The notes under the pieces were generated by a model. That model saw only the letters and a program-made list of their open reading frames with translations, made no database searches and was not told the DNA's origin. A DNA stretch of 64,000 nt from Salinimicrobium sp050750585 (GTDB lineage: Bacteria > Bacteroidota > Bacteroidia > Flavobacteriales > Flavobacteriaceae). Shown here one piece after another: positions 1-7,832 of the stretch (positions are counted from its first letter, which is position 1; each line of letters starts with the position of its first letter). The DNA is taken from assembly GCF_050750585.1 (NCBI RefSeq), contig NZ_JBOJLM010000017.1, forward strand, positions 1 through 64,000. Reading direction: 5' to 3'. The position numbers and the translations under genes were made by a program.

Positions 1-195
1 ATACTTTGGTAAAGTATTGTACGTCATAGTTTTATTTAGAATAATGCCATATACAGGGTATGATTAACTACAAGTGGCGCGGAGTAGGGAATGTGGTATA
101 TTGTCTACCAGTGAGATTTACACTAAAATCTAATTTACTTTTTTCGAAAAGACCCGCCATAACCATAACCGATCTTTTCTTCAAACAATCTGTGT

Positions 196-1167
196 TTATC
201 TTTCCCTCATTGTTTTTCTTACTTCATCATACCTAAAAGTAATATGATGTCTCTCAACATTTAAAATAGTATCGTTATTCGGATCAATATTACCATAAAC
301 GAAAGCATACAATCCGTAATTTTTCACAATATTATTTTCTTTTAAATCTTTATAAGCATTTTCAAATAATCTATTGTACTTATTCCTTATTCGAGTCAAA
401 AATCCTGTACTAATTTTTCGTTTATCAACTTTTACTGAATAATTTTCATATTGTCCAGATAATTCATCTATCTTTTTAAAACCCAATAAAGTGATATAAA
501 CACTATCAGGATACTTTTCAAAAGCATCTTGATTTTTTTCTGACAGCATAATCATTCCGTAAAATATTCTGTCATTAAGTAGTCTTGAAGAAGGAGTATT
601 TTCTTTAATTTTTTTGAAAAAATATTGATATTCAATTCTTTTACCATTTATTTCTATTTCAACATCTCTGTTATAAGGGAAACCTAGATACCAATCAATG
701 ATTCTATCTATACTCTGTACTTTATTTCTTCTATCAAATTTTATATTATCACTATCAAATTCATATAGTTTCATAATATCTCCGCGACCGGTTATTCCTT
801 CATCATCATCCTTATTATTATTCTCTATATAAGTCTCATTTTCCTGATTTTCGATCTTTTCTTGAACATTAAAAACAGAAGGATAACCAATTTTGTTAAT
901 TTGAGTATTTGTTAATTTCTGATTCTTTCCTTTTTCAGATAATTCTGTTAAAACTGCGTATTCACAATTATCAATATGTTCTTGATTTCGAAATTTTTTA
1001 AAATGAGATTTTCTTTTACTGCCTTCTGCTATACAAGCCGGAGCCATTCTTATTGAACACTTCTTATCTAAACATACAAATACCATATGTTTATAATTAG
1101 GATATAAATCCAGCAATTCTTGGGCTAATACAATTTCATCAGTATCGTCTATTCTAGCTTTATACAT
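196..1167 (-). CDS. Hypothetical protein with CoiA-like N-terminal zinc ribbon
   Basis: I do not recognise the family of this 323-residue protein. Residues 32-68 carry C32, C37, C45, then an H55-F pair and H64-xxx-C68. This spacing resembles the N-terminal zinc ribbon of competence protein CoiA and related restriction-like nucleases, but I see no nuclease motif (no clear D-ExK). The middle (about 105-125) is acidic and Asn/Asp-rich, probably a linker; the rest is mixed alpha/beta with many Lys and Asn. Base composition is clearly more AT-rich than the neighbouring core genes. It lies 148 bp downstream of the TIR gene on the same strand, separated by a 106-bp inverted-repeat element, so cotranscription is possible. 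It could be the sensor or partner of the TIR protein; that is inference. Start chosen at the first ATG, which has no obvious Shine-Dalgarno sequence. Confidence 0.6.
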   Translation of the reverse strand: MYKARIDDTDEIVLAQELLDLYPNYKHMVFVCLDKKCSIRMAPACIAEGSKRKSHFKKFRNQEHIDNCEYAVLTELSEKGKNQKLTNTQINKIGYPSVFNVQEKIENQENETYIENNNKDDDEGITGRGDIMKLYEFDSDNIKFDRRNKVQSIDRIIDWYLGFPYNRDVEIEINGKRIEYQYFFKKIKENTPSSRLLNDRIFYGMIMLSEKNQDAFEKYPDSVYITLLGFKKIDELSGQYENYSVKVDKRKISTGFLTRIRNKYNRLFENAYKDLKENNIVKNYGLYAFVYGNIDPNNDTILNVERHHITFRYDEVRKTMRER

Positions 1168-1221
1168 TAAAAAAAACTTAAAATTATGTTCTCCATTTAA
1201 AAATTTCCAACCAATAGTTTA

Positions 1222-1327
1222 GGCTGTAAGTAATTGCTTGGTTTAGCGGTTAACTTAGCAAGTACACTAAACTGAAAATCAGTAAGTATTTTCAAAAGTA
1301 GGCGAATACAAGCAATTACTTATAGCC
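1222..1327. repeat. 106-bp cassette-like element bounded by 19-bp inverted repeats
   Basis: The arms 1222-1240 and 1309-1327 are inverted repeats with one mismatch (a G-U pair if transcribed on one strand). Just inside them, GTTTAG at 1241-1246 pairs with CTAAAC at 1267-1272, and ACTG/CAGT at 1271-1283 forms a further hairpin, so a single strand can fold into a branched structure. The right arm contains the last sense codons and the TAA of the TIR gene. There is no T-run, so it does not look like an ordinary terminator. The layout (imperfect palindrome of about 100 bp at the gene 3' end) resembles integron attC sites or other cassette boundaries, but a canonical attC core (GTTRRRY) is not evident. 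Confidence 0.55.
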
Positions 1328-2050
1328 ATCCTTAGCTGTAGTTTTTTCATTTACAGTAATTAATTCAGCCAATTTCTTTGCAATATTTTCCATTGTATCT
1401 TCTTGGGTATCTAATCCATTCCTTGACCCTAATAATGGACTCACATCTCTCAATTCATCATAAGTTGTATTGTGCACAATAGGTACTAGCTGATCTGTAG
1501 CAAGTAAAGCGGATAATTCTTTTTCGGCAACACCTTCCTTCTGAACTCTTTTCAAGAAATTAGGTGTTACTAAAACAATTCCGATTTTAGATTTTGCTAA
1601 ACCTTTATCAATTTCCCGAAGAAATGAAGTTCCTAATGGTATATCTTTTTCACTAAACCATACATTTACACCATTTAATTCAAGTAAGTTGTATAATTTT
1701 AGTGCAGATTCTTTTCTGTCATCCCAAGCGTGGCAAAGAAAAATATCTCTAATATCAGGTTTTTCAGCTCTTTTTTCTACAACTTTTCTAACAGGTGCAA
1801 GTGCATTTATCTCTGCTGAAGTATAATAAATTGTTGAACTAGATTTTGACCAAGAAGCTTTTCGAGTTCGACCTTTGGAACTATTATAATTTCCAGATGA
1901 AGATGTTCTACTGCTTGAGGAATAATAGTTATCATAAGAAGGGTATGAATATCTAGAACCATATCCACCATATCTACTACTACACGCAGGACAATTTGCT
2001 GCGCCACTTGCTGTTCTATGTCCTCGTGAAGGTGCTGTACATCTTGCCAT
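1316..2050 (-). CDS. TIR-domain protein with N-terminal Cys/His motif
   Basis: The C-terminal half (about 98-232) is a TIR domain: strand-A sequence DIFLCHAWDD, the BB-loop region WFSEKDIPLG near 131-140, and REIDKGLAKSKIGIVLVTP near 145-163. E146 sits where the catalytic glutamate of NADase TIR domains lies. Bacterial TIR domains commonly hydrolyse NAD or make signalling nucleotides in anti-phage systems. The N-terminus carries C4, G10-H11 and C20-P-A-C23, a compact Cys/His motif that probably binds zinc, followed by a low-complexity Tyr/Ser/Gly region (24-75). The protein appears cytoplasmic: no signal peptide or membrane segment. It is AT-rich relative to the core genes, and an inverted-repeat element starts at its stop codon, both suggesting transfer. 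Whether it acts in defence, and with the downstream 323-residue protein, is inference. Confidence 0.82.
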   Translation of the reverse strand: MARCTAPSRGHRTASGAANCPACSSRYGGYGSRYSYPSYDNYYSSSSRTSSSGNYNSSKGRTRKASWSKSSSTIYYTSAEINALAPVRKVVEKRAEKPDIRDIFLCHAWDDRKESALKLYNLLELNGVNVWFSEKDIPLGTSFLREIDKGLAKSKIGIVLVTPNFLKRVQKEGVAEKELSALLATDQLVPIVHNTTYDELRDVSPLLGSRNGLDTQEDTMENIAKKLAELITVNEKTTAKDGYK

Positions 2051-2650
2051 ATTTTTATTTTATTCTTTTGGGTTACTAATTTATTAATTACTAGCATCTT
2101 TATTTACGGAAAGCCGTATTTAAAATATTCGAATGTTCTCCGAAATTAGAGCTAACAATTTATATAACAACAAGAACTTCTATTATCCTAACTCCAATAA
2201 GGGTAATAAAACTCCTGCTGCTGCTTCTGTAAAGCTATTAAATATCTGTTAAAGAAGCTTACGGGAATCCATAAAACAAGGCTCATTATCAACTGATTTA
2301 GGAAGATAGTTGATAAATTATTTCCAAAAATGGCATTTTTGAGAGGTAGTTCCGGGTAAGGATGAGTTTTCGGCCTTTCCTCCTCTACTTCAGGGAGTTC
2401 ATAATTTCTTCTTAAAAAGAATGTCCGGCGGCGTTATGAAGAGCTTTCAGAAGACAGGTAGATTTCAGCAAAAGAATAAGCAGGATTCAGGGGAGAAAGC
2501 ATCAGATTCGCTTCCGGCGGACGGGAATACTTCAGCAGGGATTGGCACCAATAAAAAAGCATGAGACTTCCGAAGAAATGCTAGTTTCAGGGATGATTAA
2601 GGTGTCAAAAATGGCATTTCAGAAGAGGATTTTTCCGAAGCAATAAAAAT
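2051..2650. other. 600-bp gap with degenerate coding-like stretch
   Basis: No intact gene is seen. On the plus strand, 2344-2562 stays open for about 72 codons after a TGA and ends in TGA. It reads like a protein C-terminus (Gln/Lys/Ser/Gly-rich end, a Phe/Leu-rich start), but it lacks a plausible start codon and ribosome site, so it is probably a decayed gene. Two copies of the dispersed palindrome (2322-2343 and 2601-2620) flank this stretch. The left part (2051-2320) is AT-rich and would hold the promoter of the TIR gene; I could not assign promoter boxes. Confidence 0.4.
2322..2343. repeat. Dispersed palindrome copy
   Basis: One of the best copies of the recurring motif in this window: AAAAATG, one base, CATTTTT, with matching outer bases (TTCC/TGAG). 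It lies between genes and beside the degenerate stretch at 2344-2562. It has no T-run and is not at the end of an intact gene, so a terminator role is unlikely here. Confidence 0.55.
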
Positions 2651-2929
2651 CTAATTCACTATTTGCTGCTGCACCCATACGCTGAAAGAGGTTTCATAAG
2701 CCCGGGTGATGATGATCACTGCTGCGCCTATACCTACCAGCCACCACGAATAGTTATTGCGTTTGATTTGCAGCCCGGCAATGGCACCAAGAATGAGAAA
2801 TGGAAGCATTAAAAGCAGGTTGGGCACGAGCCAGGAACCGCCAAAAATGATGACCGCTTTCATGACTATAAAAAAGATACTGTAGATAAGGATGATCTTG
2901 GTGAGGATCTCCAGGTTGCGTTGCGACAT
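2651..2929 (-). CDS. Small integral membrane protein
   Basis: A 92-residue protein starting MSQRNLEILTK. An upstream in-frame ATG exists but would lie inside the preceding amidase gene; the chosen start leaves a 1-bp gap after the amidase stop. Three hydrophobic segments, roughly residues 10-28, 34-50 and 58-75, predict an inner-membrane protein with short loops; the end is polar (SVWVQQQIVN). I recognise no family or catalytic motif. Its position directly after the amidase lipoprotein gene suggests co-transcription, but no functional link is evident. Confidence 0.72.
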   Translation of the reverse strand: MSQRNLEILTKIILIYSIFFIVMKAVIIFGGSWLVPNLLLMLPFLILGAIAGLQIKRNNYSWWLVGIGAAVIIITRAYETSFSVWVQQQIVN

Positions 2930-2930
2930 A

Positions 2931-4598
2931 TTACCTGTAATTCTTTGGGGGCTTGCGGGCATAGCTGAGCTGCTCAAAAGCATAGCCCATGTTTAAAAGC
3001 TTTTGTTCTTCAAATGGTTTAGCGATAAGCGTTATGCTCTTAGGCTCTCCCGAGGCCTCAAAACCCGCAGGAATGGCCAGCGCCGGATATTTAGCCACGG
3101 CTGCATGGGCCGCATGATAATTATTTATTGACGCCACGGCATCAAGATTGTGCTTTTGCATGGGCACATCAAAAAAGCTTCTTCCTTTATCGCGCAGCTG
3201 CGCAGAGATATTTTCAAGACTGGCAGCGCTGGTAGTATCGGCCACAATAGCCTCAAAAAGGTGCTGCCCGTAAGGCGCTCTTAGCAGGCTGTCTTCTTTA
3301 TTATAGGCCACGATCTCATCTACACTTCTAAATTGCACCTGCTCTCCTGCGGCAGTGCTTAAATAGGCAGGAAGATCCTTCTTCATATCGGCATTTAGCA
3401 GGGTGAGGAAGTTATCGAGCGGCACTTCTTCAGCTTCAAATTCCACTATCACGGCCCCGCCTCCTTTCATGGTTTGCACGGCCTTGTTGTAAATGGAATC
3501 TTGCATTAAGGATTTCATTACGCCAATCCTTTTTCCGTTTAAAGCATCGCGGGAAAGCCCCTGTGCGTAATCTTCATCTGCCGCGACTGATGCTGCGTCT
3601 TTTGGATCTTTTCCGGTAAGGGCGTTGAGCAAAATGGCATTGTCTATAACATATTTTGTCATTGGACCGGGTGTATCGAGCGTTTCCGAAATTGGAATAA
3701 TGCCACTGCGACTCAGTAATCCGACAGTCGGTTTTAAACCTACCACAGAATTCTTGGACGCGGGAGACAGGATAGAACCTGCAGTTTCGGTACCCACGGC
3801 AGCCACAGCATAGTTTGCGGCAACGGCCACGCCACTTCCCGAACTGGAACCCCCGGTTTCAAATTGTTTTCTTCCGTAGGGATTTAAAGTTTGCCCACCT
3901 ACGGCACTATAGCCCAATGGGCAGCCGTCACAAAAGTAATAAGCCCATTCACTAAGGTTCGCCTTTCCTAAAATGAGCGCATTGTGCTCCTCTAAACGAT
4001 CTATAATAAAGGCATTTTTGGCAGGTATATTTTCGGCCAGGGCAATGGCTCCGCCGGTAGTGGCAAGATTGGCGGTGTTGATGTTGTCTTTTATAAGCAC
4101 GGGCATGCCATACATGGAGTTCTCACTGCCGGGCGGATTGTCGCGCTTATCGAGTTCCCTCGCCTGGTTCACCACATGGGGATTCAAAGCGATCACCGCA
4201 TTTAATGAAATATCATTGTTGCTCTCCAGTTCCCTGATGCGGTAAATGTAGAACAGCGTAAGATCTTCATAGCTAAGGCGGCCATCCTTTACCGCGCTTT
4301 GCAGCTCGGGGATGCTTCTTTCGAAGATAAGCTGCTTTAAAGATTCGTACTTCCTGGCTGAGAAACCGGCAAGATCTTTCTCAAAAGGCTTCCAGATATC
4401 ATTCTTGTCAAGGTATTTTGAATTGATAAGCTTAAACCTCATTCTTTCTATCTCATGAGAGGCCTGCTCTTCAAGCCGGGCAGTCTCATCTATCGGCTGC
4501 CACACCACAGGTTGTTTAACCGCGGTGTCTTCGGCCTTTTTTACACCACATGACAAAAGAGTCAGCGGGAGCAAACAAAGAAAGAGGATCTGCTTCAT
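2931..4598 (-). CDS. Amidase-signature family lipoprotein
   Basis: A 555-residue amidase-signature enzyme, expected to hydrolyse a C-N amide bond with a Ser-cisSer-Lys triad. K170 (in GMPVLIKDN), the GGSSSGSG block at 249-256 and the nucleophile S275 (GTETAGSI) are all present. The N-terminus MKQILFLCLLPLTLLSC is a lipoprotein signal peptide with lipobox Cys17, so the enzyme is probably anchored in the outer or inner membrane facing the periplasm. This separates it from the cytoplasmic GatA subunit, and no gatB/gatC genes are nearby. Its substrate cannot be told from the sequence; amino acid amides or peptide amides are plausible. It follows ftsY by 10 bp and precedes the small membrane protein by 1 bp, so all three may share a transcript. 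Confidence 0.9.
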   Translation of the reverse strand: MKQILFLCLLPLTLLSCGVKKAEDTAVKQPVVWQPIDETARLEEQASHEIERMRFKLINSKYLDKNDIWKPFEKDLAGFSARKYESLKQLIFERSIPELQSAVKDGRLSYEDLTLFYIYRIRELESNNDISLNAVIALNPHVVNQARELDKRDNPPGSENSMYGMPVLIKDNINTANLATTGGAIALAENIPAKNAFIIDRLEEHNALILGKANLSEWAYYFCDGCPLGYSAVGGQTLNPYGRKQFETGGSSSGSGVAVAANYAVAAVGTETAGSILSPASKNSVVGLKPTVGLLSRSGIIPISETLDTPGPMTKYVIDNAILLNALTGKDPKDAASVAADEDYAQGLSRDALNGKRIGVMKSLMQDSIYNKAVQTMKGGGAVIVEFEAEEVPLDNFLTLLNADMKKDLPAYLSTAAGEQVQFRSVDEIVAYNKEDSLLRAPYGQHLFEAIVADTTSAASLENISAQLRDKGRSFFDVPMQKHNLDAVASINNYHAAHAAVAKYPALAIPAGFEASGEPKSITLIAKPFEEQKLLNMGYAFEQLSYARKPPKNYR

Positions 4599-4608
4599 AA
4601 GCGCAGTT

Positions 4609-5565
4609 TTACTTTTTAAAGAAAGAATCTACAAACTCAAATTTATTGAAAACCTGCAGGTCTTCTATGCCCTCTCCCACGCCGATATACTTCACCGGAA
4701 TTTGAAATTGGTCGCTAATGCCTATCACCACACCACCTTTTGCGGTACCGTCAAGTTTGGTCACTGCCAGCGAGGTTACCTCGGTAGCTGCAGTAAATTG
4801 TTTGGCCTGCTCAAAAGCATTTTGCCCTGTAGAGCCATCGAGTACCAGCAACACTTCATGCGGCGCATTGTCTATCACCTTTTGCATTACCCTTTTCACC
4901 TTAGTGAGCTCGTTCATAAGGTTCACCTTGTTGTGAAGACGGCCTGCGGTATCGATGATCACCACATCGGCCTGCTGTTTTACAGCGCTCTGCACCGAAT
5001 CAAAAGCCACCGAAGCCGGGTCACTGCCCATATTTTGCTTCACAATAGGCACCCCTACCCTGTCGGCCCACACCTGTAACTGGTCAATAGCCGCTGCCCG
5101 GAAGGTATCGGCTGCACCAAGCACCACTTTTTTTCCTTCTTTTTGAAACTGGTAGGCCAGCTTTCCTATAGTGGTAGTCTTACCCACACCATTCACGCCC
5201 ACCACCATGATCACATAAGGTTTGGTATCGGCAGGTACGTGAAAGTTGGTAGCTTCTCCCGAATTGGTTTCAGATAAGAGCGCGGCGATCTCTTCCCTTA
5301 GAATCCTGTTAAGTTCTTCGGTACCAAGAAACCTGTCGCGGGCCACTCTTTCTTCTATACGTTTAATGATCTTTACGGTAGTACCTACCCCAACGTCACT
5401 GCTCACCAATACATCTTCGAGGTCATCGAGTACCTCGTCATCAACTTTAGATTTACCGGCCACAGCTTTACCCAGCTTGGAAAAGAAATCATTTTTTGAT
5501 TTTTCGAGTCCTTTATCAAGGGTTTCTTTCTTCTCCCGGGAGAACATTTTCTTAAATAAACTCAT
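4609..5565 (-). CDS. ftsY: Signal recognition particle receptor FtsY
   Basis: A 318-residue SRP-family GTPase that docks ribosome-nascent chain-SRP complexes at the inner membrane. The N domain (about 25-100) is followed by the G domain: P-loop GVNGVGKT at 123-130, the insertion-box sequence DTFRAAAIDQL, DTAGRLHNK, and the TKLDGTAKGG guanine-specificity motif. The acidic A domain of Enterobacteria is missing; only a short Lys-rich amphipathic N-terminus (MSLFKKMFSREKKE) precedes the N domain, as usual in Bacteroidota. The upstream neighbours are DUF4295, rpmG and rpmB, but a strong hairpin at 5641-5675 lies between, so ftsY probably has its own promoter or depends on read-through. Confidence 0.97.
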   Translation of the reverse strand: MSLFKKMFSREKKETLDKGLEKSKNDFFSKLGKAVAGKSKVDDEVLDDLEDVLVSSDVGVGTTVKIIKRIEERVARDRFLGTEELNRILREEIAALLSETNSGEATNFHVPADTKPYVIMVVGVNGVGKTTTIGKLAYQFQKEGKKVVLGAADTFRAAAIDQLQVWADRVGVPIVKQNMGSDPASVAFDSVQSAVKQQADVVIIDTAGRLHNKVNLMNELTKVKRVMQKVIDNAPHEVLLVLDGSTGQNAFEQAKQFTAATEVTSLAVTKLDGTAKGGVVIGISDQFQIPVKYIGVGEGIEDLQVFNKFEFVDSFFKK

Positions 5566-5640
5566 TGTATGGTCTAATCTTTATTTGAACAATTGGCTGC
5601 ACCTATAAAAAGGTAGCCGTGGTAAATATACACAAAAACA

Positions 5641-5675
5641 AAAAGCCGTCCCGATAGCTACCGGGACGGCTTTTG
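5641..5675 (-). terminator. Intrinsic terminator after the rpmB-rpmG-DUF4295 operon
   Basis: AAAAGCCGTCCCG and CGGGACGGCTTTT form a 13-bp perfect stem around a short loop. Read on the minus strand the stem is followed by a T-rich tract. It sits 18 bp after the DUF4295 stop codon and 75 bp before ftsY, so it should cut most ribosomal-operon transcription before ftsY. Confidence 0.8.
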
Positions 5676-5692
5676 TATATTTTGAAAATAAC

Positions 5693-5845
5693 TTATTTCT
5701 TGTTCAGGAAGTCATTTACCATTTCAGGAGCCATAATAGCTTCCACAAATGTATAGGAACCGCTCTTTGGAGACTTTACCATTTTAATGGCTTTAGTTAA
5801 TCTCTTTGAACCCGTTTGTAATGTTGCTACTGATTTCTTTGCCAT
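5693..5845 (-). CDS. DUF4295 family small protein (ribosomal operon)
   Basis: A 50-residue basic protein beginning MAKKSVATLQTGSKRLTKAI and ending in NDFLNKK. Its length, its Lys/Arg content and its position directly downstream of rpmG match the DUF4295 family, which is restricted to Bacteroidota and nearly always next to the L33/L28 genes. A ribosome-associated role is commonly supposed from this context but is not shown here. It starts 7 bp after the rpmG stop and is followed by a strong terminator. Coding is supported by the conserved context and an uninterrupted frame; it is easy to miss because of its size. Confidence 0.88.
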   Translation of the reverse strand: MAKKSVATLQTGSKRLTKAIKMVKSPKSGSYTFVEAIMAPEMVNDFLNKK

Positions 5846-5852
5846 GACTTAC

Positions 5853-6035
5853 TTATTTTATTTCTTTATGAACCGTCATCTTTTTTAGGATAGGGTTGAA
5901 TTTCTTCAACTCCATTCTATCTGGCGTGTTCTTTTTATTTTTTGTTGTAATATATCTTGAGGTTCCTGGTTTTCCAGAAGCTTTATGCTCTGTACACTCT
6001 AATATAACCTGAACTCTGTTACCTTTCTTTGCCAT
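5853..6035 (-). CDS. rpmG: 50S ribosomal protein L33
   Basis: A 60-residue basic protein starting MAKKGNRVQVILECTEH, with the L33 core TSRYITTKNKKNTPDRMELKK and KKFNPILKKMTVHKEIK. L33 lies near the E site of the large subunit. Only one Cys is present, so this is the zinc-free (C-minus) form, which many bacteria use without zinc. It lies 25 bp downstream of rpmB, in the order rpmB-rpmG-DUF4295 typical of the phylum. Confidence 0.97.
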   Translation of the reverse strand: MAKKGNRVQVILECTEHKASGKPGTSRYITTKNKKNTPDRMELKKFNPILKKMTVHKEIK

Positions 6036-6060
6036 TTTACTGCGTCTTAAATGTTAAGGA

Positions 6061-6300
6061 TTACTTGTTTAAAAAACCCTTTTCCCTTGCTTCTTTGATT
6101 ACAGCCGAAATTCCCTTCTTATTAATATTTTTAATAGCAGAAGTAGACACTTTTAAAGTGATCCATTTATCTTCTTCAGGGATAAAAAAACGTTTTTTAA
6201 CCAAATTGGCGTCAAATTTACGTTTTGTCTTGTTCATCGCGTGGGAAACATTGTTTCCTACCATTGCTTTCTTACCTGTAAGTTCACAAACTCTTGACAT
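6061..6300 (-). CDS. rpmB: 50S ribosomal protein L28
   Basis: A 79-residue L28 protein: MSRVCELTGKKAMVGNNVSH at the N-terminus, then the basic NKTKRKFDANLVKKRF segment and IKNINKKGIS. It belongs to the large ribosomal subunit. It has a single Cys, so no zinc site. It is the first gene of the rpmB-rpmG-DUF4295 operon; the promoter should lie in 6301-6400, where an AT-rich stretch follows the start codon. Confidence 0.97.
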   Translation of the reverse strand: MSRVCELTGKKAMVGNNVSHAMNKTKRKFDANLVKKRFFIPEEDKWITLKVSTSAIKNINKKGISAVIKEAREKGFLNK

Positions 6301-6796
6301 TGCTCTATACTTTAACTCGTTATTTCAAAACAGGCTGCAAATTAACGATTTTTTTACCTAATAGCCAATAGCAGATGAAAATATTTTTTCTGAAGTTTCT
6401 TTTTTACGTCAACTCCCGAAATATCTGTCAAAAATGGCATTTTTAGAACTTCTGTCAAAGATCTGTTTTACTTTCTTCGGAAGATCTCCTGCTGAAGAAC
6501 CCCCTAAGCCGGAAATTTGCATCCAAACTTACTGAAAATGAGCTTTCCATAAAAATCGCCACGAATACACGAATTTCATTTTTTTTACTTTTTCATCCCT
6601 GATCTCTTCAACGATGGCGGATTTGTAATCTGTGCCGAGAAAAAGTTAGCAGGGAAAGGTTGAGACGGAAATGGTGCGCAGTGCGCAGTATGTAGTCGCA
6701 GCTCCTATATTTCGTCCCTAACGGGACGATTGTATTGGTTCTACTTTATTTTACCGACATATTGTCCCTAACCGGACGATTGTATTCGTCCTACAA
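6301..6796. other. Intergenic lead-in to the repeat array
   Basis: No gene is seen. The segment has a near-perfect copy of the dispersed palindrome at 6426-6447, a phrase of the type CCACGAATNCACGAAT near 6558 that recurs in the array and at 46615, and two short dyads of the form GTCCCTAACGGGAC at about 6714-6727 and 6766-6778. The right part merges into the 180-bp array. Confidence 0.45.
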
Positions 6797-7800
6797 AACC
6801 TACAAGGTCAAAAAAAGACCTTGCAGGTTAGCATCGTATTTAATCTAGAAAACAAGAAACTATTCGTGTATTCGTGGCAGCTTTAGAATCACGATGGCGC
6901 GGATTTGCAATCAGTGACTAATCTAAATCAATTATAATCAAAATGATTTTAGAGCACTAAAAGACATTATAGACTGAAACAAAACCTACAAGGTCAAAAA
7001 AGACCTTGCAGGTTAGCATCGTATTTAATCCAGAAAAAAACTATTCGTGTATTCGTGGCAGGTTTAAAATCATGATGGCGCGGATTTGCAATCCGTGACG
7101 TGCAACTGTGATCAAAATGATCTTTGAACACTAAAGGATATAATTACTTAAAACAAAACCTAAAAGGTCAAAAAAAGACCTTGCAGGTTAGCATCGTATT
7201 TAATCCAGAAGAACAAGAAACTATTCGTGTATTCGTGGCAGGTTTAAATCATGATGGCGCGGATTTGCAATCCGTGACGTGCAACTGTGATCAAAATGAT
7301 CTTTGAACACTAAAGGATATAATTACTTAAAACAAAACCTAAAAGGTCAAAAAAAGACCTTGCAGGTTAGCATCGTATTTAATCCAGAAGAACAAGAAAC
7401 TATTCGTGTATTCGTGGCAGGTTTAAATCATGATGGCGCGGATTTGTAATCCGTGAGGTGCAACTGTGACCAAAATAATCTTAGAGCACTAAAAGACATA
7501 ATAGCCTGCAACAAAACCTACAAGGTCAAAAAAAGACCTTGCAGGTTAGCATCGTATTTAATCCAGAAAAACAAGAAAATATTCGTGTATTCGTGGCAGT
7601 TTTAGAATCATTATGGCGCGGATTTGTAATCCGTGACGAGCAACTGTGCTCAAAATGATCTTTGAACACTAAAGGATATAATTACTTAAAACAAAACCTA
7701 CAAGGTCAAAAAAAGACCTTGCAGGTTAGCATCGTATTTAATCCAGAAAAACAAGAAAACTATTCGTGAATTCGTGGCGCAAAAAAAGATCATCTGCGGT
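6797..7800. repeat. Tandem array of about six 174-186-bp hairpin repeats
   Basis: Units begin at about 6797, 6981, 7155, 7334, 7513 and 7693. Each starts with AACCTACAAGGTC, an A-run, and GACCTTGCAGGTT, an inverted repeat that would give a 13-bp stem. It continues with a constant TTAGCATCGTATTTAATCCAG segment, an ATTCGTGTATTCGTGGC phrase, and a second dyad around GCGCGGATT / AATCCGTGA. Units three and four are almost identical, showing recent duplication or homogenisation. No unit holds a credible gene and there are no unique spacers, so this is not a CRISPR array. The second dyad recurs in opposite orientation at 56755-57260. Confidence 0.88.
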
Positions 7801-7832
7801 TTTCTAAACCGTATACTTCGTAAATCAACATT

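Noticed and set aside
1222..1327. Standard Rho-independent terminator for the TIR gene
   Set aside because: The loop is nearly 70 nt with nested dyads and no T-run follows, so I list it as a cassette-like element instead.
1807..2097. Minus-strand frame of 96 codons upstream of the TIR start
   Set aside because: It overlaps the N-terminal half of the TIR gene in another frame and is Gln/Val/Ile-biased without motifs.
4525..5079. Plus-strand frame of 184 codons
   Set aside because: Antisense to ftsY and the amidase start; His/Leu-rich composition typical of a shadow frame.
7124..7306. Small plus-strand gene of 60 codons
   Set aside because: It lies inside the 180-bp array and only reads through repeat units; composition and context do not suggest a protein.
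6797..7800. CRISPR array
   Set aside because: Period is near 180 bp, units are similar over their full length, there are no unique spacers and no cas genes.
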